Below are positions 11,026-18,475 of a stretch of 64,000 nucleotides of DNA, piece by piece. The notes below the pieces were generated by a model that made no database searches, was not told the origin of the DNA, and saw only the letters and a list, made by a program, of their open reading frames with translations. The stretch lies in assembly GCF_932526225.1 (NCBI RefSeq), contig NC_064047.1:13032460-13096459 (forward strand), read 5' to 3'. The position numbers and the translations under genes were made by a program. The stretch comes from Nematostella vectensis. Lineage: Eukaryota; Cnidaria; Anthozoa; Actiniaria; Edwardsiidae. How positions within the stretch are numbered: the first letter of the stretch is position 1; each line of letters starts with the position of its first letter.

Positions 11026-11628
11026 ATGGACCCGAAAAACGTCCTATTTAACGCTCTCATCGTGGGCCCGACGTCATGCCGGAAGACCCAATTCGTTGTG
11101 GACCGACTGCGCGGCCCTTTCCGGGGCAAGTTTGACTACATCGTACTCGTGTGCCCTACCTTTGTCTACAACAAAACATACGACGGCTTCGGCGAGGGCG
11201 ACAATCGTCTGTTTGTCATCGCACCTGAGGCGGGTCAGATCGACGTACTGCTGAGGTTTGTCTCCACTCTCTTCGAAGGCACTAATACGCTAATCATACT
11301 CGACGACTGTGCGGCCTCGAAAGACGTAAAGAGGCGCTCTGACCAGCTCGTCAACTTGGCGTTCAGCGCGCGCCACGTGGGTATTAGCGTGTGGGTGATC
11401 ACGCAGCAGCTCACCAGCATCACGAAGCCGTTCGGCGAGAAAATCGCGGCCCTGGTGGTCTTCTATACCCCGAGCAAGGCGGACATGAAAGCTATCCTGC
11501 ATGACTACGGCGCGGAGCTCTCACAAGAGAAGATGAAAGAGTACATGAAGGACCTCAAGACGAAAGAGTTCTCGAAGTTAGAGTTTTGCTTGCGTCACCC
11601 TTATACCATCGCCCTAGTTGAACGGTAA
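11026..11628 (+). CDS. Packaging ATPase (A32/FtsK-HerA type)
   Basis: A 200-residue ORF starting 19 bp after the capsid stop. The family powers genome packaging into capsids in Polintons, adintoviruses and large DNA viruses. Visible motifs: Walker A position GPTSCRKT (residues 14-21), Walker B TLIILDD (88-94), and the downstream VWVITQQ sensor Gln (122-128). The length is normal for the family. The Walker A is unusual: the Gly before Lys-Thr is replaced by Arg, so catalysis in this copy is doubtful even though the frame is open. Confidence 0.8.
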   Translation: MDPKNVLFNALIVGPTSCRKTQFVVDRLRGPFRGKFDYIVLVCPTFVYNKTYDGFGEGDNRLFVIAPEAGQIDVLLRFVSTLFEGTNTLIILDDCAASKDVKRRSDQLVNLAFSARHVGISVWVITQQLTSITKPFGEKIAALVVFYTPSKADMKAILHDYGAELSQEKMKEYMKDLKTKEFSKLEFCLRHPYTIALVER

Positions 11629-11652
11629 CGACCGCCCTAGGGCATAACGTAT

Positions 11653-12244
11653 ATGCACCTTAGCCACGGCATGACGAGCGACGAATACTTTGAGAGTCTT
11701 GGGGGACGCCGCAGGCCTCCCGGCCGTCGAGTCGTTGGACTGCTCGACGCATCCTGCCGGGACGGCAACCGGAGGTGAGCAAACTGAGATAGCAGACGCG
11801 AGGGAGAAACTCGCGATTCTCGTAGCCTCGAGGAAGTCGAGAGAAATGGTAGGCAAGGCCCTGACTCACGACGACGTCAAACGCATGAGCGCCGAGGAGG
11901 TGAGGAAGTACGAGAGGCGATACGAGACCGCTATAGCCAGCCGGACTACAGACGCCCTGGCAGACAGCTTTCTGAAGCTTACGACCAAGCTAGTTGGCAT
12001 GGCGCTGCCGATAGACAGTGTGGTCGATCTTCACAATGACCTAGTGTCCGACTACATCGTCAACAACGAGCTCCGCACATTGTGCGGAAGCCTGGCTCTA
12101 CGCTGCGGCCGTTTGATGGCTTTAGCCGCCGGGGCGTTACACATAGCGCGTCATGTGGACACCGCCGGAACGGCAAGCGCTGACGCGCGGAGCCAACGCG
12201 AGGTAGCAGCCGCGGGCAGTGTCGAGCCCGCCATCCCAGAGTAG
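11653..12244 (+). pseudogene. Viral protein of unknown function, frameshifted near start
   Basis: ATG 11653 opens a short frame (MHLSHGMTSDEYFESLGG). Protein-like sequence then continues in the next frame (from about 11700) to the stop at 12244. The main part has a charged helical segment (DDVKRMSAEEVRKYERRYE) and a hydrophobic helical C-terminal half with ADSFLKLTTKLVGMALPI. It follows the packaging ATPase by 24 bp. The shift is most likely in the G-rich stretch near 11700. Family not recognised with certainty; function unknown. Confidence 0.5.
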
Positions 12245-12337
12245 ACGCTCATTTGAAAGCTCGCCTCTTCTCCTACCACTTGATACCAAGTACTTGGTTC
12301 CAAGTAGTTGACACCGCGTGTTCGCACGTCGACGCAG
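12245..12337. promoter_or_regulatory. Palindromic intergenic element
   Basis: Contains the perfect 12 bp palindrome CCAAGTACTTGG, flanked by further ACTTG/CCAAGTA half-sites (12279-12309). It sits just before an ORF start and may be a control site of the element; no factor can be named. Confidence 0.35.
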
Positions 12338-12778
12338 ATGGAGGAACCTCAAGGAAGTACTAGTGCCCAGCCTGACGAACAACTTGCTCAAGAACTTGCC
12401 CAAGAACCTGGCAAACAGCATCAAGAACCTGCACGTACGCCTGTGGCTGCAGCGGCGCGCGACGCGCGAATCACGAGCCCCGAACCCCCCGCGACCCGAC
12501 CTCACCCTGGACGAGTCGAAGCCGGAAGGCGCTTGGCAAAGTGGAACCGAATCAATAGAGCGAAGAAAGAGGCGCTTCGTGTCGTAGCTGCGCAGCAGCT
12601 GCCGTTGGCCCCGGGGCTGAGCGAGCCGCAGAGCTTGCGCGCCGACGATGCCGCCTCCGGAACGGCAAGCGCTGGCATGCCTTCGGCACACACACCTGCC
12701 CCGGAGAGCAACTCGGCCTGGTCGGCCAGCTCGGTCATCGGGCTCGCTGGTCTTGTAGTGTCATTGATCGGCCTCTAA
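12338..12778 (+). CDS. Viral small membrane-anchored protein
   Basis: A 146-residue ORF from ATG 12338. The N-terminus is Gln/Glu/Pro-rich and probably disordered. The middle carries a basic helix (GRVEAGRRLAKWNRINRAKK). The C-terminus ends in a hydrophobic segment (ASSVIGLAGLVVSLIGL) suited to a tail anchor. The upstream in-frame extension to 12308 lacks a better start. No recognised enzyme motif; function unknown. Confidence 0.5.
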   Translation: MEEPQGSTSAQPDEQLAQELAQEPGKQHQEPARTPVAAAARDARITSPEPPATRPHPGRVEAGRRLAKWNRINRAKKEALRVVAAQQLPLAPGLSEPQSLRADDAASGTASAGMPSAHTPAPESNSAWSASSVIGLAGLVVSLIGL

Positions 12779-12854
12779 ACACGTAGGCGGGAGCTAGCTG
12801 CCGCGTTCACGCGCACACCAGCTGTTAACCAGCGAGCTACCGATCCGCACGCAG

Positions 12855-12902
12855 CGGCCGACGGCGGGACTCCGCCCGCAATCCCGCCGCTGGCGGCCGC
12901 AC
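12855..12902. repeat. GC-rich hairpin in viral intergenic region
   Basis: Inverted copies of GCGGCC-GGCGGGA flank a short loop (arms about 12855-12871 and 12885-12902). The region 12779-13013 has no convincing gene, so this could be a transcription end or a structural element. Confidence 0.4.
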
Positions 12903-13013
12903 AGCAGACCAAGGAGCGCGCTCCGGCGACAGCGCTTCGCGCTCCCGGGTCTCGGCTGTTATCCATGGAGTAAGCAGACATTTAGACACGAGGGCCCCAC
13001 CCATATCCGCACG

Positions 13014-13238
13014 ATGTCGACGACGCAGCAGAGCAAGATTACAAAGATCATCACCGACGCCGCAGTCATAACCGGCCTCGTCGCCGGTATCGGCTGGGTT
13101 GGGCGCAAGGTCTTACGCGAGGACTTCACCAAAGATCCCTCCGCGAACGCCATGAACTACGCAAAAATGACTGCCGCCGTCGCAGGTGCTGTTGCTTTGA
13201 AGGGTTACCTTGAGGACCAGAAGATCCTGCCCATGTAG
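13014..13238 (+). CDS. Viral 74-residue protein with two hydrophobic segments
   Basis: Intact small ORF from ATG 13014. Two hydrophobic helices are visible: DAAVITGLVAGIGWVG (about 15-30) and AKMTAAVAGAVALKGYL (about 50-66), joined by a basic stretch. Likely a small membrane or minor virion protein of the element; no family assigned. It ends directly before the truncated integrase. Confidence 0.55.
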   Translation: MSTTQQSKITKIITDAAVITGLVAGIGWVGRKVLREDFTKDPSANAMNYAKMTAAVAGAVALKGYLEDQKILPM

Positions 13239-13262
13239 TAGCGTAGGCCGTGTATTAGACTC

Positions 13263-13844
13263 GTGCGCGCCTTGCGAATACACGTCGTCTCCCGCGAACT
13301 CGCTGGCATCTATGCAGAGGGACCTCTCACATGGCCTAAAGTCCTCATGGTTGATGACGGCACGGAGTTCAAGGGCGCTACCACGAAGCTCCTAACAGAC
13401 CACGGGGTGGAGGTCCGACGGGCTGAGCCAGGGCACCACAGGAGCCAAGCTTTCGCCGAGTCTTTCCATCACGTCGTCTCGGACATGAACGCAACGAAAA
13501 CTCGCATGACTGGCCTTGCGCCTGAGGACGCCATAAAGCTGAGGCGCGTGCCTCTCAAAGCCGAAAAGCCTCCCCTAGAGGTCCACTTAGATGTCGGAAC
13601 GGAGGTGTACATCGCCGTAAACGAGGAAGACCTTCAGGACAAGGGCCGACGGCGAGCGACGGACCCGTGGTGGACAAGCAAGGCGTACCCAATACTAAAG
13701 AGGGTCATGGAGCCCGGACAGCCAGTGTTGTATTACACGGCGTACTCTAAGCACGGCTTCACGCGATCGCAGTTGCGTAGCGTGACGCCAGCGAGATCAA
13801 AAAAATCTTCTGGTCGCCCTAGCGCCACGCTAGCGCCACCCTAG
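13263..13844 (+). pseudogene. Retroviral-type (rve) integrase, N-terminal half missing
   Basis: Integrases of this family insert Polinton-type genomes into host DNA. The frame shows the second catalytic Asp in VDDGTEFKG (residues 30-38) and the Glu in AFAESFHHV (63-71), about 34 residues apart, which is the C-terminal half of a DDE core. A C-terminal domain follows, with TDPWWTSKAYPILKRV, GQPVLYYTAY and FTRSQLR. The zinc-binding N-domain and first catalytic Asp are absent, and the frame upstream stops at 13239-13241 (TAG). A deletion has therefore joined the core to the preceding small gene. It cannot be catalytic alone. Confidence 0.8.
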
Positions 13845-13849
13845 CGTGA

Positions 13850-14191
13850 TCAGCGCTTGTGCCTTCTATTGCAGCTGAGGCACGTGAGTCTGACATTCCA
13901 CTTGTAGTGACCCTGACTGTCGTCCCGCCGGTCGATACTGAAGCATTGGGGATGACTCTTGGTGTACCCTTGAAGCAGAAGCTGGGTGCCACAGAGCGTG
14001 CACTTCTTTTCCGCGTCAGCAATCATGCCGAGTACGTGGTCTACCGTCAGAACGTGGTGCGGCCCCGTGAACTTCGTGCGACCCTTTTGCCTGTCGTCTA
14101 TAGCGTATCGCTTGATTCGCGCTATAATGAGCTCTTCACTGGGCGTAGCCTGCAGTCCTGTGGGAACCAAGGCACCTGGGGTGTCATCGGG
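13850..14191 (-). pseudogene. HNH endonuclease domain, probably the C-terminus of the replication protein
   Basis: This frame encodes a Cys-pair HNH fold: CTLCG, then FSIDRRDDSQGHYKWNVRL and CLSCNRRH at the end. HNH domains cut DNA using a metal ion. It has no good ATG of its own (the frame opens at a TTG), and reads on upstream into the run of eight G at 14189-14196, exactly where the helicase frame stops. I infer that it was the C-terminal domain of the helicase protein, separated by a one-base slip. Confidence 0.6.
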
Positions 14192-17100
14192 GGGGGATCA
14201 CGCGGACTATCTGGTCGGTGAGCCGCACGCGGGAGATGCCGGTGTACACAGCATTCGTGATCCAGCCCTCTAAGCTGTGGTCTTTGATAAACAGACGCCT
14301 TGGAGTCTGGATGGTCTTGCCCTGCACCCGGTGGACTGTCCCCCAGCCCGCGTATTTCCACTCGAGGGGAAGCCCGTTAAGGACCACGCCGAGAGGGACC
14401 TCGACTACCGTGCCTTTGTACGCGTCGACCTTCTCACCCCTTTTGCCTGGCACGGGCACCGGCCGCCCTTGCTTGCGATAACGATGCGCGACGCTAGGAT
14501 CGGGGTCAAAGCGGATGGTTGCTGGCAGTCGGGGATGGTTTTTCCTGTGGTGCTCTACCAATCGCTGCTGGACAAGGGCCCCCATCTTGTTGGTCGAGCA
14601 CACCCACATATCGCTTGGGTCGGCCTGCTCGATCGCCGCGTCGAACGCCACCCCATCCCACTCCTCTCGAAACACCTCAAGCTGTTGGGAGTCTGGCTGA
14701 CACCAAATCCGGCCCTTTATGTCGTGGAGCCTGGAGGAGGGGGCAGCAGAGCCGCAGTCGCATGTACTGTACGGCTTTCCGCAGTCCTCACACAGGCAGC
14801 GGTAGTCGGACTCGAACCAGCGGATGTTCCCTTGTGCCCACTCCTTGAGCATATTGCGAGGCCCCTCTTTATCTCCCCAGGGCGGGACCTGCCCATAGTC
14901 GCCACAACACACTACCTGACACGGCCGCGTGGCGAGATACCCTAGGATGGCGCGTAGCACCTTAGTCTGCACCTTACAGCACTCGTCAATGATGATTACT
15001 TCTGCGAGACGGTCGAGTTTGTGCTTCAGCTCGAAAGGTTTCCACTCCTCTATCGGCTTCTCTGCTGGTATGCAGAGGTAGTGGTGGTAGGTTTGAGCGC
15101 GCACCGCGAGGCGCGGGTTGTTGCGATGGTCGTGGGCGAGGTCGTTCTCGGGGGTGAGCACCACAACGTTACGGCCACGGAACATGCTCACCGCCCACTC
15201 GGTCTTCCCCGATCCTCCCTGGCCGGCTAGATACATCCTCGCAGAGGTTGAGGCCACCAGATCGCACGGCAGACTCGGCGCAGTGCTTGGCTCCCTAGCC
15301 AAGCACCCCGACCTCTTCGGACCCCAAGCCGCTTCGGGCCGCGACTCGTACCCAGACCTCTTGTGGCGCCACTCTCCATACCTCGGATTTCGCTCCACGA
15401 GCTTCACACCACTGGGCACCGCCTTTGCGTATATGGCATCTGTGCACACTCGGAGGACGTCTTCGCGAGGGAACCGCCTCAACATGCGTCGCAACGCTAT
15501 GTTTGTGTACGCCAAGACGAAGGCCCTGATATGGTACCATTGTGAGCGCCTGACTCCGTCTTTGTATTGGATCAGATGAGCCCCGTCGGCATGCTCGAAG
15601 TTAAGTAAGTTGTCGGTGCCCGCAAGGAGGTTCGTCAGATACGCGGCTTCTTCACGGTCGCAGACTATGATCGAGGACTCGTCGCCATGGCGAGCGCAAT
15701 TGCCTACGAAACGGACAGCGAGATCTCGACCCTGCGAATCTTCGCCGCCGGGGCCGGAGTGGGAGAACTTGATGGAGTCCTTTTTTCCGACGCTATACAA
15801 CACCTCCCTCGCCGCGGCCATGGCGAGGTCACCCGAGTTTAGCAGGTCCTTGAGCTCTGGCGTGGTGATCCAGCCCTCGTTTTGTTCCAAGTGCTGCCCT
15901 ACCCTCCCGGAAGTGTAGGGGTGGCAGGCCTCAGAGAACCCCCACTCGGTCAACTGAATGGCCCCGGTCAGTTGAAGAACCTCGCTCAATGGCCGTCCCG
16001 CAACATCCGCGATACGACACACGTTCGTAGGGAAGCCGTATTTCCGTACCAGATCAATGGCGTCCGAGGCGCCGCCGAAGACACTGTCCTCGCATCCTAG
16101 GTGCGCCGCACGCATGTCGATGTGAGCATGAGGCTGCGCCCCTAAGTTTTCCCTGCTATTCCACACTTTGGACTCAACCTGCGCCGCTCGCCAGACGTCC
16201 CTGTATTTAGGAGGCGTTGGCCTGATGTTTTCTCTTTGGGTCCACTTCTTGAAGCGATACCCTATTGCGTCACCCATCGAGTGCGTAGCCTCGATGTACT
16301 CTTGGTAGGCTGGGTGAAGCGGATGAGCACCTCCCGCACCTTCGCCTCGTGCGTTTTTGCGGCGGCACTGGTAGCGCGAGGCGCTGCCTCTCCCTGACAT
16401 AACGAACGAAGCTCCAAGGGATGGTGATCCTCGTCTTAGTCCCGTACTTCCCCGAGTCCCACAGGACGTTACCCAGGGCGTCCACGGCTACTAGCTTTAC
16501 CTCGAGCTTCCTTTCCATCTCAAAGAGGTCTTCTTTGGTGCATCCCGTGGTGGCCAGCTTCTTGTCAAATCGCTCGAGGATCTTGCCCCGTGTCTTGGTT
16601 AGACCAAGAGAGCGCGAGGTGCCGCGATTCCTCAAGAAGTCGGCAACATAGCTCACAACACAGTTAACGAAGGCGTCACTCCCCTCTCGCACAAACATTG
16701 GCCCAGGCTCACCATTTTGCTCAGGTAAAGGGCGAAGCTCGTATCTCACGTAGACGAGGTACTCTCGCCCCTTCTCCCAAATACCCGCATCGATGTCTTC
16801 CAGGGCGCCGACTGCGATTTGGCCCCCCCCTTTTGACTAACAACCCACCGATCTTGTGCTCCGAGCGCCCTTCCTCCTCTGTGATTGGCGCCAATGGCTC
16901 TGCGGGGGCCTTACCAACGACCGTGAAGAGTCTGTAACGCCGGTCGGGGTCTACCATCTCGAGCACCAGCGGAAGCACTGCGTTCGCCCGCAGAGACTCT
17001 CGCTCGTGCGAGACCCACCACACCGAGCCGTCGTCATTAATATCAGGCCCCCGCACAACCGGCTTTAGAGCAATCACACCTGTTCCACCAAGATCTCGCA

Positions 17101-17431
17101 TCTCCTGGTAAACACTGGCGCTTACGTCTCGGCCCCGTAGAGTGGCATCCACGCTTGGGAACCGAAGATGGGCGCCGCCGACGAAGAGAGAGTATTACGG
17201 CTCGGGGTCTAAGCTCTCCGGGCCCTCCTGCCGCCGTCCCGGCTGCAGAGGGTCGAACTCGCGCCAGACCTCCTCCGTCCACACCTTCTCCGGTACGAGC
17301 GGCTTAAGCAGCCTGTGTTTGACATCGTCGGGGATGTCCTCGTCCAGGATGTTTTGGACCAGCCCTGTCAGTACGGCGGGCGCCTCTTTTTCGCGCATGC
17401 TATCGAGAATCTCCTCTATGTAGGCGTCCAT
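14184..17431 (-). pseudogene. Replication protein: polymerase-like palm fused to Pif1-type SF1 helicase, frameshifted
   Basis: Four frames in a row, N to C: 17431-17195, about 17190-16830, about 16820-16360, and 16400-14184. Only the last is long (738 codons from its first ATG). In it, HIDMRAAHLG (93-102) and RVCTDAIY (317-324) resemble polymerase motifs A and C, with WITTPELKDLL between them. A full SF1 helicase follows: Walker A GQGGSGKT (393-400), Walker B VIIIDECC (468-475), GDYGQVPP (500-507), HRVQGKTI (690-697) and VYTGISRVR (718-726). The motif C first Asp is Cys, so it is either a divergent polymerase class or damaged. One frameshift coincides with eight C at 16823-16830, another lies near 16340-16370, and one near 17150-17195. 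It probably replicated the element's DNA. Confidence 0.7.
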
Positions 17432-17499
17432 GCTCGGGCACACCTTGAGCCACCCAGTCTCTAACTGAGAGTTGGGGTATGCCCTGCGCCACCCAGTCT

Positions 17500-17790
17500 C
17501 TAATTGACCGCACCGCGGGCTGCGATGTCAGATAGGACGAGTGCGAACCGCTTCCGAGCGCGCCTCTCGATGCCGCGCATCCTCTGCCCTTTACGATTCG
17601 CTCCGCAGGGGCGGCACAGCCGCGTCTCCGACTGAGTCCCTATGCCGCAGACCCTGCACGGCACGGGGAGGGGGCTGCCCTTACGGAGCCTTTGGAGGTG
17701 CACCTTGCAGTAGGTGTCCAAGCACCTCCGGCCGCACGTGTTTGCGCGGCCGATCCCTAGCCACCCGCAGTAATCTTTTCCGCGCTCCAT
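17500..17790 (-). CDS. Cys-rich zinc-finger-like viral protein
   Basis: Intact 96-residue ORF from ATG 17790. It contains about ten Cys, including CGRRCLDTYCKVH, CRVCG and LCRPCG, spaced like a zinc ribbon or paired treble-clef fingers, and a very basic C-terminus (GIERRARKRF). It lies between the replication gene and the right terminal repeat on the same strand, so it may be an early regulator or DNA-binding protein. Function inferred only from composition. Confidence 0.6.
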   Translation of the reverse strand: MERGKDYCGWLGIGRANTCGRRCLDTYCKVHLQRLRKGSPLPVPCRVCGIGTQSETRLCRPCGANRKGQRMRGIERRARKRFALVLSDIAARGAVN

Positions 17791-17859
17791 CCTTCGAACG
17801 CTCGGTATACCACAGGACAGACGAATGTCTAAATTGCAAGGCCAACGCCTAATTAATTA

Positions 17860-18291
17860 TTCATGAGCGCGAAACACCTTCAGCCCTAATTATTCATGCA
17901 CGCGAAACACCTGCAGCCCTAATTGATTATTCATGTACGCGAAATCTATTTTGCCTACATTAGCTTTTGCCGATTGTTTATGTACGTGAAATCGATTTGG
18001 CCTACATTAGCTTTTGCCGATTGTTTATGTACGTGAAACCGTTTTGGCCTACATTAGCAGTCGCCAAAAGCTTATGTACGTGAAATCGATTCGGCCTACA
18101 TTAGCAATCGCCGATTGTTTACGTACGTGAAACACCATACGCTTGATATTTAGAGACGGAGCTGGGAGTCCCGGAGGGGCGATTCGCGTCTCCCAGGCCT
18201 AAGACAGGAGACGGGGCTGGGAGGCCCGGAGGGGCGATCCACGCCTCCCACTAGTTTCTCTGAAACCTCCTAGTCCCCCCCCCGCTAGCAG
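17860..18291 (-). repeat. Right inverted terminal repeat of the viral element
   Basis: Reverse complement of the left terminal repeat, with only scattered differences over the outer 270 bp. It has two more copies of the approximately 48 bp subterminal unit (TTTATGTACGTGAAA followed by CCTACATTAGC) than the left end. The outer edge ends in GCTAGCAG at 18284-18291. Confidence 0.85.
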
Positions 18292-18380
18292 AGGCCTCTT
18301 TTCTCTGTATTTCGCTGGGCTGGCGTCCGCGAGGAAAAGATACCAGCCCAGCGAAATACAGAGAAAAGAGGCCTCTGCTA
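18286..18380. repeat. Perfect 38 bp inverted repeat (hairpin) at the element end
   Basis: Arms 18286-18323 and 18343-18380 are exact reverse complements around a 19 bp loop (18324-18342). The left arm overlaps the outer tip of the viral terminal repeat (TAGCAGAGGCCTC). It could be a tiny foldback element inserted at the tip or a structure made during integration. Confidence 0.9.
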
Positions 18381-18475
18381 ACAGGGAACCCCCCCCCCCA
18401 CCCCCCCCTTTTTACGCTGCCGAAGCTTCTAGTTACCAGTCTTTCTCGATCTCACGGTCAGCGTCGCAGTCCAAG
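18381..18475 (+). promoter_or_regulatory. FIG4 proximal promoter / 5' UTR
   Basis: The short space between the hairpin and the FIG4 ATG starts with a C-rich run (about 18389-18411). The start codon context CCAAGATGGCGGA at 18471-18483 fits both a good Kozak context and the YY1 motif (AAGATGGCGG) often found at start codons of housekeeping genes. No TATA box is obvious. Confidence 0.45.

Larger units (their letters stand above)
5318..18291. mobile_element. Integrated Polinton-like / adintovirus-like DNA virus, decayed
   Basis: This 13 kb segment is visibly richer in GC than the flanking DNA and is bounded by long inverted terminal repeats. It carries a virus gene set: double-jelly-roll major capsid protein, candidate penton protein, A32/FtsK-type packaging ATPase, rve integrase remnant, polymerase-like/SF1-helicase/HNH replication protein, Cys-rich finger protein and several small or membrane proteins. 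Mavericks/Polintons, adintoviruses and Polinton-like viruses share the capsid-ATPase-integrase core. The helicase-fused replication protein, in place of an obvious protein-primed PolB, and the set of unknown genes make this a divergent lineage. At least eight breaks in coding frames show that this copy is defective. Confidence 0.85.

Noticed and set aside
5318-18291. Bacterial contamination or prophage as the source of the GC-rich segment
   Set aside because: The capsid, ATPase and rve integrase types and the long inverted repeats are those of eukaryotic Polinton-type viruses, and the flanks are animal genes.
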